Positions 43,457 to 55,698 are shown, counted from the first letter of the stretch. The stretch is DNA of 64,000 bases from Solicoccozyma terricola (GCA_001600875.1 BCLD01000005.1:43866-107865), one strand, 5' to 3'. The notes: generated by a model not told the origin, from the sequence alone. Translations and numbers: made by a program.

Positions 43457-44895
43457 TGTGTTTCTGGTCTTTCAAAGTTGTGAATTGGAAGGTAATGTGT
43501 GGTGTACTGTTGTCGACTAACGTCGTCTTTGTTAAGTCAACTTGGAGCAAGGTGACTGACTGACTCTCAAATTCAGAGGTGGAGGCCCAATTGAGTTCCC
43601 CGGAACTACAGTGAATAGAAAGTAGCGGTCCGAATTGGACATCCTGGGAGCCCGGTGATTTCCTGCAGCAGTCGAAAAGCTCGGCCAAAACTAAGAACTC
43701 GCAAAAACAACGAAATCACCCTCAAAAAGCTAAAGAAAGAAGCAGGTGGAGGCGACTTCCGCGCACAACGTGTCCGAAAGTGCGACGAAGGGCGTCGGCG
43801 CTTGCTGCGAGATGCGGTACGAAAAAAATCGGTGATCAAAGTGCCTTCTCTCGCTTGGAATTACAGGTCGTGATGTTCCGATCGGTATCTTCCAGGCAAG
43901 GGAGAAAATGAGTTATTTCGCTGCCACGGCATTCTTCCCGCTGAATGGCCCGGCTCGCCTATGGTATGGTTACTCGTAGTTTCAGGAATCAACAGTTCCC
44001 GGCATTTACGCATTGTCCGGGTGGGTCAGACCCTCAACGGCGGCTGCTGTATCCCACCTTCGCTGGGCAGTTGCACTGCCACTGATGTTGTGCTTGCACT
44101 TCTCAACTACCTTCATACGCCCGAAACCCGGTCTATTGAGCAAAGAGCAAAGGATCGCCACCTTTGGGTTTTGGCCGCAACTGCACTCGTCTCACCATCA
44201 TCCGAATCTCTTTGAAGGGCGGTTCGCTTCGTAGGGCCCTAATTCCAGCTTCATCCCTCTGTCAAACAGCTGATTAAATATGTAGGCATCATTTTAGTTG
44301 CTGAGAGAGAGATCCCAGTTGGGTTGTAAGAAGAGAGGAAAAGCTATACGGAGAGATGTAGGTGTATCGATCCGATGTAGGAAGCGATATAGGTGCAGCG
44401 TTCCAATGGCGCTACTTTAAGCGATGGTGGGTGTAGCTACATCAGTCACAACTGACTGATGTGTGACTGATGTCTGACTGATGTGACTGATGAAACCAAA
44501 AAAAACAAAAATTGACTGGTGGAGGGAGCTACGTCGAGTGATCCGGATATATCCGAGAACCGGAGCGGAGGTCCATTGAATGTCGCTTACACATAAGCAG
44601 GTATGGCTGATGGTTGTCAGTCCCGAGATTCGAACCCTGAGACGATGTGAATGTCGCAAGAAGGCATATGATAGGTTGTGCCCGAATGGCAGAACGAGAC
44701 TTGTATTTCAGAGTTCTCACTGTTTGGCATCTATTGGTTTCTCCTTACCGACCACTGATTCACATTTTCTATACACGTCAACGTCAATGTTCTTTGATTA
44801 CTTAGATTTTGATGAATGGAGCGAAATTTGAACACTATCTCTGCACCCATGGGGATATACGAGTTTGTGAGTCAGGCTGTGGAATCGTACCAAAT
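43457..44895. other. Intergenic; microsatellite and tRNA-like box
   Basis: A GACTGATGT-type tandem occupies about 44,443-44,490. On the minus strand near 44,620-44,635 stands GGGTTCGAATCTC, a tRNA B-box consensus, without a cloverleaf around it: a probable SINE scrap. No gene recognised. Confidence 0.4.
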
Positions 44896-45052
44896 TGTTA
44901 AGACAGGGTGTTTATGGAAACGTGTCCGTAAGACTGTCAGCGAGTCTGGGTCAGTCTAGGATTCATCAGTATAAGATAGGATGCAAGTGTGTCAGAAGGA
45001 ACCTCGTCTGGGACCACATAATATACAGGTTATCAAGCCAGAGATGTAGTAG
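44896..45052 (+). repeat. Solo LTR, family A, 3'-truncated
   Basis: TGTTAAGACAGGGTGTTTAT to GAGATGTAGTAG matches the first 155 bases of the 207-bp LTR with about ten percent change. A 20-bp palindrome, CCACAGTCATGTGACTGTGG, begins nine bases beyond the break. Confidence 0.85.
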
Positions 45053-45808
45053 ATGTCGGAACCACAGTCATGTGACTGTGGAAGCGTCCCAACCCTTTTC
45101 CATCTCAACTCCTCGGAACCCCCATATCCTCTCTTTTCTCATCCCTGCATCATAGAGTGCATTGTACTGAGATAAAGAAGGATAGTGTTATACCACAATA
45201 CTGCGTTCAACAGATTGAAGCCGGGACACATGCTCAGCTGCCTTGCGATCAGCGTCCAAGCCTGCCATGGGGCTGAACCATCGGTTAGACTGCTCGATTG
45301 CCGCTTTCTCATCTCTTGTCCAGCTGGGGGTGGTGAAGAATACATCGGTGAGGGGAATTCAGGCGTTCTCCACGGCGTGGTGCACCTCTTCGCTCGTGAG
45401 AGCGTCGGCTTCCCCAGACCCCACGCCACGCGAAAGGCGCGAAACAGAGGTGCTTGACTATGGTTGTCTATGGCTATTCGATATATTGCGGACGGATAGA
45501 AACCGATATGGGGCGTGAAAGAACAGCAGGTTGGATCATAACGGTTTCTAGAAGTAGAGGGTGCCCGTTAATTCGTAGCGAGATACCTATTACATGCGCT
45601 ATTCTTGTCCGCTTCCGTGGTCAGCTGTCTGCGGTATTTCGATCCCAACTGCCAACATTTGCGGATGCATGCTTGCTTGCCCAGAACGTAGCGTTTGGAT
45701 GTGCTGGACCTACACTTCTTCTTCGGATCAGAGAAAGGTATACGTGATCAGAGTGGTTCAACATTCTTCTTCCCCTCTGTAATCGACTTCTGTTGTAGGG
45801 GCGTAACC
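45053..45808. other. No gene recognised
   Basis: Spacer before the PH-domain gene. Confidence 0.35.
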
Positions 45809-47195
45809 ATGTCGGATAGCCTCCCACCACCCTTGCTAGAGGCGGTGACATTGTCCGACTTTCCCTTCAAGCAGATCACAAACGACGCTCTACTAGCGCA
45901 AACCACAGCTGCAATGGCAGCAACCGGGTGGAGAGCCTGCGAACGATGTCTGTATGAGGAATCACGTCTATTTTCTCACTGCGCCAATAGATCCAGACCG
46001 AGTGTTCTGCTCTCATCTATTGCTCCCTGTTCGTGATTGGGGTACCGCCCCCCCACCACCGCGGAAGCTCTCGCGCGCATCCGTGCCCGAGAAAAACCTA
46101 GCGCTGGCTACACGTACAATGAGAATCGGTGATCAAGGACCTTCGCTTGCTGATCATGATACCAGGATAGAAGAATTCCGACTATGATGCCTACTCTTAG
46201 TCCGGTGAGACACTCTCCGAACGACTTTCTGAATTTCAGTACGCCCTCCCACATCACCTGAACCCTGACAATGTTGGAGCCCGCACCTCCCTATCATCTG
46301 GTCCCCGGGCATGACACGAACGGTTCGCGTGTCGCAGAGCAATTACCTCGATACTGGTGCCATGTAAGGCTGTAGCCAGGCTGTACCCACAATCCTGCCT
46401 CTGACAACTGCGTTCAGGTGCACTCGGAAGGATGGCTACCCATCAAAGTGGAGATTACTGAGTACGGTGCTCGATGGTCAATGGAGGAGTGGAAACTGCG
46501 GTATGTAGTTCTCCATGGAACCTCACTGCGGCTATATTCGCCATCAAGTGCGAACAACCGCACTATTATGGAAGGTAGCATGGAGCAACCTGACTCCAGG
46601 GACGCTGGCCAAGTGCGAATTAATCCAGGACCCGTCTTGTACGGTGTCGACCTCGATCCGTCTACTCCATCCTATCCCAAGCCTCTTCGGAGCAAATTGA
46701 TGTGGTCCCACATCCGAAATACTGTCAGCAGTCACCTGCATGGGATTGTAACGGCACGCTCTCAAAACCAAGCAGAAGAAGACGGGAAAGACCAATATTC
46801 GGTTCTGTCCGGAGTAGCATGTCGCACAAGGCATGAGGGGCTACAAGAAGGACTGGGCCATCCTCTTGCATATGCAAGAATCAAAGTGACTCTCGACCAA
46901 GCCTTGACACTACAGTATGCCCAAATGGGACTTGCTGATGACATTGATGGCCGGAGTAATGTGCTTCGAATGAGAGCACAGGGAGAACAGTTCCTGTTGG
47001 ACACCCAAAGTGACGAACAGTGTGAGATGTGGTCAAACGTAAGAGATCCACTGCGAAGCAATATATTCCGTCGCGCTTACGTCTTTTCATCAGGCACTTC
47101 AGGCGGCCATTGGCGTTTCTCTGGATCTCGATATTCGTTGGTTCCCCCACAATCGTTTGCCAATACTCAGGAAAAATCAAGGTATAACTTTGTAG
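45809..47195 (+). CDS. PH-domain protein (multi-exon, fungal-specific)
   Basis: ATG 45,809 starts PPPLLEAVTLSDFPFKQ; further exons give FLTAPIDPDRVFCSHLLL, PPYHLVPGHDTNGSRVAEQL, LPRYWCHV and, from about 46,415, SEGWLPIKVEITEYG, WKLRYVVLHGTSLRLYS (first strands of a pleckstrin-homology domain), SLKxAL-like TLDQALTLQYAQMGLADD, NVLRMRAQGEQFLLDT and CEMWSNV (the PH C-terminal helix region). An intron from 47,038 joins to ALQAAIGVSLDLDIRWFP ending TAG 47,193-47,195. PH domains bind phosphoinositides or proteins; this large agaricomycete family has no known role. The junctions at 45,950-46,400 are uncertain, including one TGA that an intron must remove, so mild decay cannot be ruled out. Confidence 0.65.
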
Positions 47196-49017
47196 GAACA
47201 TGGAGATGCTTATACAGAAGGAGCACTGTGTATCAAGGAGTATGCAATGGCTTCATACCCCTCTTAGCGTGAACTTGACACGAGCAATCACGTCGAATTT
47301 ACTGATTTTCAAGGCGAACGATCAACCCCTGAAGGGGTAGCTTTGAGCTTATCATCCGGTATATCCTTGCTGCCCTACCTCAGCCTGACAAAAAATGGAT
47401 TGCTGTAACGAGGCCGCTTGGTCAACTATCTGTGTTTGAACGCTCCTCAACGTGATGAGAGGATGGGTAGGACGGGTGTTCACTCGGACGGCCGCGCTCT
47501 TTTACGATGTCTCTGGTATCCTTGGCAACTGGATGGAAGAACTCGCAACCGAGGAAAAGGTTGATAGAGGTAGTCCAAACTGCTGGAACCGAGGTTGCTC
47601 TATCCTTTGGTTAACAGACTGAGTTTGCACGCCTGATGTTCATGATGCGATCGTGGAGAGCTGGCAGACCTCACACATGGTCCATTTTGTACCGAAAGTC
47701 AGAGAGGAGACGCCGGTGATCCTGTTAGGAGTCTCCACGATGATGACCGGGTTGGTTCCAAGGACAGCCTGTCTTTCGCTACGCATGACCTCGTTAGTTC
47801 TGGCAAGCATTTCAGTCCGCGCGTGGGAGAATTGTTCGGCCCAGGAAACCTCAACGTCGTGTTTATGGCCGCTTTGATAAAAACCCTTTCGGTTCGGTTC
47901 CCCATAGGAACATTTTCTTGTTCGACCTTGAGTTTGGGGCCAAAGTGGCGAAAGTCAAGGAATAAGAGCCTGGAGCGGTATTAATTGATGCGGAAAGTGA
48001 GCCTGAGGTAAATTGCAATGTATTGTAAGAAAGTGAGGAGGTGAGTGTTGACTTGGGTTTTGGCGGTGAACCATCGGGGAATAGGTCGAATTTGGGTTCT
48101 GTGTTTTCTACATCCTGTGTAAGCCAAGCCGAGCGTGAAGAGTAAGCCCCGGTCCCAACGCCTCTCATTTAGGTTGCCGGACGTCTAGACGACCGGTGAT
48201 GAGGCTCACCTGGAAATGCTCAATTCTTCAGACTCGATCCAATGGAATGAACGGAATGTAAACAGTTGGGGTTAGTTCCCATGTCTGCGTAAAGTCAAGC
48301 AATTCATAACCAAAAAAAGGGAAGGGAAAAATTCACCTGACTTTGATGATATCCTCATTGGGAGAAGTGATAATTACGAAAATAAAGCTCCTGTTTACAA
48401 TATTTGATAATATTTAATAGATGAGACAAGATCTTCGCAGCGTGCAATACGGGTTTTCAAAACGGACCAGGTAAAGTATCTCCTCTATTGGCGATTCGTC
48501 TGGTTGCCGCGATGCATTTGAGTTGCTCATTGGATTCTTCAAGAGTTTCGACTACTTCGACTCCTCTTTGGTGCTTACTTCCTGGCAAACCTTGCCACTG
48601 AAGAAAAAGAAACAGTCGGTGGAGAGAAATATGATACATCAGCGCCGGAACGTTCTGGAGCTTCAACGACGCGAAATCTCTGGACTGATACTTACGAGGC
48701 CGTCCATGAACTTCATGATGCGTAGAAAGACGCGCTTCAACCTGATCAGGTGGGAGTATGGGAGTACTTCTGAGAGTCGATCGGTGATTCTGGTGGCGAT
48801 TGAGAGTGGGGCGAGAATCTGCTTGGGTAGATAATGTTTATACGCGCAATGGCCAGTTGGGTACTAGGTTCGGGAAACTGCCCGTGCCCAAACGCGGAAT
48901 TCCACATGCCCCGGAATCACAGCGGGAACTCCCCCGGGTACCATGCTTCAGCAATCGCTAGCAGAGCGCCGATGCCCCCCCCCCCCCTTTTTTTCCCCTC
49001 CTCGCTAGGCGGGTGGT
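47196..49017. other. Largely empty; one copy of the dispersed palindrome
   Basis: No recognised gene. A diverged AAGGACAGCCTGTCTTT (47,760-47,776) belongs to the palindrome family. A C9-T7 stretch lies at about 48,978-48,996, close to where transporter homology begins. Confidence 0.4.
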
Positions 49018-50097
49018 GGCTGGTTCGCAAGTGGCGTTTCGTCGACGCCAAGGCGACATTGTTTCGAAAGGCAAAGAAAGGGTACTATGATGACAAGAAC
49101 CTTGACGGCTACATTGCCGATATGCACCACACCGATCTTGTGGAAAGGGTTGAAAGCTCTCAAGGGTCGTACAAGGAGTGCTTCACCGGGACTAACCTTC
49201 GCAGGACCGGGATTGTGAACCATATCGCATCGCTAGCCTGTCCCTGATTTGTGCCTCGATGAACAGTCTGCGATGTTTCCAGTGTCGAGTCCGCAGGATT
49301 CAGCACCAACGCCGCATTCAATCTCAATCTTGTTGAGAGCTTCATGTTCATCTTCGGTACAATGGCGCGTGGGGTCTGTGAGTTGCCAGCAACGGAATCC
49401 GATCGTTGTAGTCACGCTGAGTCTTCTCCACCTCCAGTGCTTCCATACGTTGGTCTGCGAAAGATCTACATTGGAGGCTTGTTATCAGTTGCAGCTTGTC
49501 TCCTCGTCGTCGGCGTTCTCGCGTGTGGTGAAGTGACGAGAGGCAAGCAAATCACCCAGGGAGTCATGTTGATAGTGATCAATTTCGTTTACAACGCTTC
49601 GATGGGACCGCTTAGTGAGTTGTCCATTGTCATGTCACCCTCTCCTCACCGGCGCTGATGAGAACCCTGTAAAAACAGCCTATACAATCTCGGGCGAGAT
49701 TCCATCTTCAAGACTTCGCTCGTGCACAATTGTCCTCGGTGGCGGACTTTACGTCCTCGGGGGTATCATCAATGGCCAGATGACCCCGCGCATGTTGAGT
49801 GCGACCGCTTGGAACTGGGGTTCTAAGTCCGCTTTCTGGTGGTTGGGCAACGTTCTTGGCACTATCTGGACCTTCTTCCGACTTCCCGAGACCGGCGGCT
49901 TGACATTTGAAGAACTTAACATTTTGTTCGCTAACAAGGTCCCGACCAGGAGATTCAAGGAGACTGTCCTCGATGGTACGTCATTCCCATTTCCATGGGA
50001 TCACTATTGAGTGTGGCAGCTGACTGAAATTGTGATGTGCGGATACAGGGGCTGCAACGAAGGTTCTAGGGAACTCGAGCCTATTGCGACGAGAAGA
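49018..50097 (+). pseudogene. MFS sugar transporter, C-terminal half only
   Basis: Matches the central loop and last helices of fungal sugar (maltose/alpha-glucoside type) permeases: RKAKKGYYDDKNLDGYIADM with HHTDLVERVESSQGSYKECF, GTNLRRTGI, a broken stretch with stops, then FSTNAAFNLNLVESF with MFIFGT, YIGGLLSVAACLLVVGVLA, MLIVINFVYNASMGPL, a proper intron (49,613-49,678), YTISGEIPSSRLRSCTIVLG, TAWNWGSKSAFWWLGN and FRLPETGGLTFEELNILF (the PETKG-like end). The first six helices are missing upstream and at least two frame changes occur between 49,230 and 49,440, so it is not functional. It would have moved sugars with protons across the plasma membrane. Confidence 0.8.
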
Positions 50098-50930
50098 AAA
50101 TCGGAGGCGACGAGCACGTTGAAACCGTTCATGTTCTCGACAATTAAGCAATGCACCTACCTATTCGAGGAGAACCTGAGCGGGAAGATCGCTGATCACC
50201 AGTATGAGTTCTAGTACGGGGGAAGGAGATACCCAGTTACGTTTCGGTATTGGATTGACTGAACAAATTGTACTGTAACAATGCAAGAGACAACCCTCTA
50301 TGGGATAGTATAATGGATAGGACAAGCGCAAACCCGAGCAATTTGAGAACTCGACTCATGTTGCTCTGCGATGTGAATCCGTATACCCGCTGGTTCATCT
50401 TTCCCACCCAGCAACAAGCCTGGCTGTAACACATCGGTGGAGATGCAGCTTGCGGCAAGCTTTGCTCACTCGGGTAGTTGTATGCCATGTCGGGCTGTGG
50501 GAAATTCTTATGGGATATTTTGGCAGGTTAAATTAGCTGCAGCTAACATATATGTACCTGACAGAACTGCAAAGTAATGGAATCGAATGACTGTCGATCA
50601 AAGCGCCCACATGACTCGACTCGACAGGAGAGACGAAGTTCTGGAATTGCGCCGCAGGGCTGCCAAAGACGTGCACGTGGTGGTCGTATTGGGGAAACAG
50701 ACAGTTAGCTTCCCAATCAACGTGCTCGAGGACACTCGGTAAACCCATCTCGCATCGTTGAGTTGATGGTCCAAAACGAAACACGATTTTCTCTGCTGTC
50801 CCAAAGACCCCTAAAATCTTATCAGGAAAATAAGCCCAACTGGAAGTCCCACTACCGTTGCCTTCCTCCCTCAGGAGTGCAGGCGGACTCTGATCATTTT
50901 GGGCAAGTATCGGTGGGAGAAGTTTGAGTT
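50098..50930. other. Mostly empty; one odd minus-strand frame
   Basis: A minus-strand frame at 50,533-50,784 (GLPSVLEHVDWEANCLFPQY, DHHVHVFGSPAAQFQNFVSP) looks coding-like but I do not recognise it and it has no partner exon. Confidence 0.3.
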
Positions 50931-51716
50931 ATGAGCGAGAGACCAGCCATAGTGCCGCCATCGGAGCGTCTCCGAGGGAAGGTCGCTCTGGTCACCGGGT
51001 CCAGCCGCGGCATTGGGCGTGCGATCGCCAAGCGCTTCGCCAGCGAAGGTGCTCTGGTGGCAGTCCATTACGGACAAAACGACGCCGCCGCGGCTGAAAC
51101 TGTCCAGGCTATCAAAGGGGCTGGCGGCCGGGCTTTTGCGATCAAGGCAGATCTGCCCAGAGAAATCATGAAACTCTACGAGGAGCTCGAAAGCGAATTG
51201 ACCAAGCACACCGACAGTCCCAAGTTCGACATCCTCGTCAACAACGCGGGCATTAACACCATCTTGAACATGGAAGCCATCACCGAGGAGCAGTTCGACC
51301 GCACCTTGGCGGTCAACATCAAGGCTCCATTTTTNATGATGAAATATGGCCTGTCACGCATGCGGGACGGCGGCNCCATCATCAACGTTTCATCCACGGC
51401 GTCGCGCGTGGCGTACCCGGAATCGAGTACATATGCGTTGACGAAAGGTGCGATCGATAATCTAAGCATCGCTCTGGCCAAGCAACTGGGCCCGCGTAAG
51501 ATCACGGTCAACACCTTGGCGCCGGGCATGACGTTGACTGACATGACCGAAGCGCAGCTGACACCGGATGTTGCCCAGTATTTCTCGACACTCACGGCGT
51601 TAGGTCGCTTGGGTCAGCCAGAAGACATTGTAGGGGCGGCCACCTTCTTGGCATCTGAGGATGCACGCTGGGTCACTGGGGCCTATCTCGAAGTCAGCGG
51701 CGGTATGCTGATCTAA
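50931..51716 (+). CDS. Short-chain dehydrogenase/reductase (SDR), intronless
   Basis: A single frame of 261 residues from ATG to TAA. Classical SDR: cofactor motif ALVTGSSRGIGRAIAKRF (TGxxxGIG), NNAGI, the catalytic Ser in INVSSTASR, YALTK for Tyr-x3-Lys, PGMTLTDM after the active site, and the conserved end VTGAYLEVSGGML. HYGQNDA (no Asp after strand 2, Tyr-Gly-Gln instead) suggests NADP(H), but this is not certain. It would reduce or oxidise a small carbonyl or alcohol; the substrate is unknown. It is GC-rich and has no intron in a locus where true genes carry several, and the sequence style is that of bacterial FabG-like enzymes, so gene transfer is possible. Two single Ns (51,335; 51,375) leave two residues open. 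Confidence 0.92.
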   Translation: MSERPAIVPPSERLRGKVALVTGSSRGIGRAIAKRFASEGALVAVHYGQNDAAAAETVQAIKGAGGRAFAIKADLPREIMKLYEELESELTKHTDSPKFDILVNNAGINTILNMEAITEEQFDRTLAVNIKAPFXMMKYGLSRMRDGGXIINVSSTASRVAYPESSTYALTKGAIDNLSIALAKQLGPRKITVNTLAPGMTLTDMTEAQLTPDVAQYFSTLTALGRLGQPEDIVGAATFLASEDARWVTGAYLEVSGGMLI

Positions 51717-53720
51717 CGCCTGACGTATCCGGAGGGGCACCCACCCGCCACGCAGTTTGCACCTGAAATTCCGACCTGGCTTCTTGCCCGGTGGACCATT
51801 CTTCCTGTAATCGAGTGCAGTTTCGCACCTCGCCATCCCCGACATCCCAAATGTGGTTGTCGATGTAGTTCCAATGGCGAGGGATACTTTGATCTTCCTT
51901 GTCTTCGGATCATCACCCAAAATCTATCCAGATTGTACCGGCGGTAGAGTCTCCAATGGGGAGGAGCATCTTGTGACAATGGACAGCCCGGCGTTGTGAG
52001 CCGTTGATGACTCGCGCCCATTCACGGCCGTTTGGCGATGGCGGCCTTATATTCACACCCGGAAGACTGCATAATATCGCCTACAGTCAAAGATACCGCT
52101 CGCAACTCGCTGTTAGCAGTCAGTCCCCTCTGATGTTGGCGCTCACCGTGCGGTACAAAGGAGTGCGACCGACCCTACCGATGATGTGGGATGGTTTTGA
52201 ACGTTTTGACACGAGACCTTTCTTGGTGTCGACTTTGCTGAAAAGGCGTGAGGAATTCCTTCCAGCAACTGTTCCGCGTGGCTACCAAGCTGGTTATTGT
52301 CAGCTTCAGACCTTGGATACAGGTGGAGGGCCTTGCTTGGTCTCTGGGACGCACTGCGAGCAGGCTACTTGAGGGACACAATCCCGAATGCGATATGTAT
52401 CTTGTCTGGTTCTGCTCGTCCTCACGGCGTCATGCTTCGAGGAAGACCGGCCTAGGCTATTCAAGTCCCTTTGCCCCCGAACAATAGGATTCGCTTTCGC
52501 TCCTTGTACGCTTGTCTCGACCTCATACGAACCCTTGATACTACGCATACTAGATCCGACCGGTACTCACCACCCATCATCAACCGGGTTACCTTGGGTT
52601 CCCTTATCTGCGCACCTGTTGGCCATGATCATCTCCATAGCCTTCAACTCTTATGCTTACTCGGAACACCACCTGTCGGAATCACCTTCAATCCAAACAT
52701 GGGTCTTCTCCTTCGTTTGTGACGAGCAAGTCGTAGTCCCCATATGGGGTTATGCGGCAAACGTGCGGGGTTAGGTAGAGGTGACCTGCGGTACGTTTAC
52801 TGAACATTATAGGACGTGTCACCCTCCGTGCCTCAACCTCATCACCGCGCCTCAAGCTCATGCCTTCGCCAGGAGCTTGTAGTTGTACCGCTTTCAGCGA
52901 TGATCATAGAAGCATCGGATGGATACCAGTGTCACCGGAACCTGTACGTTTTCCGATATTGGACGCTTGACAAGTGCTCGGCGAAAAAGAAAAAGATAAC
53001 GGGCGAAAGCGCCATTCGACGAGAGCTTGCGACTTTTTGAATTCAATTTCAGGGGAAAGCACTCAAGTTGGACCCGAACATCGTTGTGAGAGACTACATG
53101 GCTGGAGGGTCGTGAAGTGCGAATTCCTGCTCTTCGCCGTGGCGGGGCGGGGGGGGGAAAAGGGGGGGGGATGTCACGGATCCGAATCGCTGACACTGGA
53201 GGCAAACTGAAATGACCGTATCCAGGTCTAGAACGCCTCCGCAGCCGCAGCCTCTCCCAGAAAATATCCAGGAGCTGTCGATCCCATCCGCGCGGATAAA
53301 ACATGCCCTTTCAGACCGCTCACATGCTGCTCTGGGTGCGCCTCGCAATCCTGTGGTGGATCTGAGCCTCATATGAGGAGCCAGTGACATTGCTGACAGG
53401 ATAAATGAACGCCAAAACAATGCCTTGTAATCTGCTTCCTAGTCCTACTTGTACATTTGGGAAGATGGATACACTTTTATCTCGCTAAACGCGTTTGAAA
53501 ACCGCATCGTCTCATTGAGCCCCGTCATTGAGTCACTGACCAGGCATACCACCCTGCCCAACCCTAACGCTGATGCTGTCGCTTAGGGTCTTGCACCGGT
53601 ACTGGTGTCCACTCGCTGCAGTTCTCACGATGGTCCCTTGATGGCGCTTTGGTAGACTTCGTAGACAGCGACCACGCATCCTCTCTGGCTTTGACCCTGC
53701 ATGTTCACCGGTGAGACACC
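51717..53720. other. No gene recognised; one G-rich run
   Basis: Two kilobases of overlapping short frames with no domain. At 53,142-53,170 a run of G blocks (G4, G9, G10 separated by C and A4) could form a G-quadruplex. Confidence 0.4.
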
Positions 53721-53943
53721 TGTAAAGACAGGGATTTTATGGACACGTGTCGGTCACACAGTCAGCAAGTCTGGATCAGTCTAGGGATGCATATATAAAT
53801 CTATATCAGTAATAAAAGCAGGATGCAGGTTTGGGCAGAGTAGAACTCGTCCGGGACTACATAATACCTAGGTTATCGAGGTGGAGATGTAGAAGACTTC
53901 ACCGAATCTCATTCCCAGTCTTGCCACCACTTTATTCGTAACA
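53721..53943 (+). repeat. Solo LTR, family A (223 bp)
   Basis: TGTAAAGACAGGGATTTTAT to TTCGTAACA. It carries a short AT-rich insertion (TATATAAATCTATATCAG) near its TATA region. Flanks ACACC and CCACC could be a 5-bp target duplication with one change. Confidence 0.88.
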
Positions 53944-53978
53944 CCACCTACCTGAAGTTTTACGTCCGACCACCACCC

Positions 53979-54687
53979 ATGTCTGTGCCCCACTCCGAAC
54001 CACATGGAGGAGTCAACACCGAGCCCCGCAGTGGCAATTACGAGCCGCACCTTCGCGTCTATGCTGCACAGGCAACAGTCTGGGGTGGCCTGGGCCAACC
54101 GATGCCTGCTGACAACACAAACCAGCCTGGGCAAAGCAGCCCTGTGAGCGAACAGACCGAGCAGAACCGTGACCCACTCGAGTGGCTGCCGAGGTGTACG
54201 TACTTTGGCAATGATGACGCGTTGGACATTGAGGGTGATCCTCCTAGCATTGGGGAAACAAGCCAATCTACAATTGTGGTGAACGTGCATGGCGATGATA
54301 ATCTGCTTCTGGGATCACCAGAAGCAGACCTTCCGATTTGACAGTGCCTACATCCCGCGGACTCTGCCACTCGTGTTTGAACATTGCGGCGTGACCCAAG
54401 ACACCTTCACAGCTGACATGAGAAAGCTTCAAGAACTTCACAAGGCTTGGCAGCATGCTAGAACCGTCGAGATGATGGTGTGTGGCTTGACATGCGGCTT
54501 GATGGTCATCTGCATGTACCTAAACGAGCTTCAAGAAAACGACATCGACACACGCTATCAAAAAAGGCTNGGGGTTATTGTTGCCGAGATGAACACACGT
54601 TATCGTCCTCGCGGTATNGTATGGAGTGTAAAATACAACAACCTCAACCCCTTCTCTGGAACCTACGTATCTTACGAGAGCTCCTAG
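53979..54687 (+). CDS. Golgin-A7/ERF4-like domain protein
   Basis: Exon 1 (53,979-54,278) and exon 2 (54,322-54,687) join across a 43-nt GTGAAC..CACCAG intron to 221 residues. The first half is polar. The second half reads FDSAYIPRTLPLVFEHCGV, FTADMRKLQELHKAWQHAR, a hydrophobic MMVCGLTCGLMVICMYL, then RYQKR, GVIVAEMNTRYRPRG and VWSVKYN. The order short beta, two helices, membrane-seeking segment, N-x5-PRGxxW matches the Golgin-A7/ERF4 family, partners of Ras palmitoyltransferases at the ER or Golgi. Unspliced reading gives a stop shortly after the donor, supporting the intron. Two Ns fall in exon 2. It begins 35 bases after a solo LTR, which might now supply its promoter. Confidence 0.6.
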
Positions 54688-54914
54688 CCTGGGAATTTGA
54701 CATAACACCATGTCTCTCGTGTCGTATACTTACAATTCGACGCTCTCTTTCCCACACCCTAAGCATTGGAACCAAAATATACAGCTTGTAACCAAACAAC
54801 GTCTCAACACCGTTCCGGGAAGTGTGGGTCTGCGAAGCATTCGGCCGCTCCGCCAAATTTGTCAAACAACTCATCACAGGGTTTCCAGCACGTCGAATGC
54901 CCAGGTCGTACCTA

Positions 54915-55487
54915 AACATGTGATGTTGTGAGTGAGGCTATACAGGAGTCGACCCTTGCGAGCAGGGCAACACTCACCCGTGTGCGTGGCCTTTTGCAGN
55001 ACAAGCTTGGCATTTGGCTTGCCCTCCAGGGATTTGTCGATATCGAGACCCTGATCGAAGATATCAGCAAGGAGCCCCCCATAAATGCCNCCGACGAGCA
55101 GCTCACCTTCAACGCCGTGGCAAAGTCCGAAAAGTTCGTCCCGGTCGCCTCACCCTTTTGAATGACGATCGCACCAGCAACTACTATACCCAAACCGACG
55201 ATCAGGGCGGGAAGGTATGCCCTCCAAAGCACCCAGGCTTTATATGAAAATGCTTGGACAAAGGTTGTCACCGTGCAGTTTGTCACCAATGTAGTCCGGA
55301 ATTCCGGCGTGCCGATCAAGCTCATGCTGGTGTTCAGCATCAAATCATTGAGCCCTAAGACCACGTCGTCCATGATGAGTAGAGCTTCCGGTGGGACATT
55401 GCGATTGTTGCTGACGTGCGAGAACGTGGCGGCCAGGGCGAAGGATTGGTTGGAGACCAGGTGGATACCTTGTTTCTGATACATTAC
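54915..55487 (-). CDS. Membrane protein of unknown function (partial or decayed)
   Basis: Minus-strand frame: NQSFALAATFSHVSNNRNV, PPEALLIMDDVVLGLNDLML, FRTTLVTNCTVTTFVQAF, then WVLWRAYLPALIVGLGIVVA as a membrane helix and TNFSDFATALKVSC. Agaricomycete membrane proteins with a soluble outer part, one late helix and an FS..L..T(R) tail look like this. After SDFATAL two in-frame readings exist (GGSLLISSI or a shifted LADIFDQGLDIDKSL), suggesting an intron near 55,080. The start is uncertain; earlier helices are not found upstream. Confidence 0.4.
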
Positions 55488-55698
55488 CCACCTCCTGCTG
55501 AGTGTCCGTTGTAGTGGACAGAACCTCTGTAGAGCGAGACACCGGAGACACCCGGTGTGTGATATGCATGTCTTGTCGAGCTACAAGAGACGGGGCACAT
55601 TACGTACACTATTCCTCTCGTAGTACATAATAGACTACCTGCATCGTCCCTGTCGAATGATATCGCAGTTGTAATGCAAGGGGGTTGAGCAAACAATG

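Noticed and set aside
44600..44680. Possible tRNA gene on the minus strand around a GGTTCGAATCT box
   Set aside because: No cloverleaf forms and no good A box is found; most likely a SINE scrap.
51335..51716. Bacterial contamination as source of the SDR
   Set aside because: The flanks are continuous with the fungal contig and no other bacterial gene or ribosome site is near; not excluded, but transfer or an intronless fungal gene is preferred.
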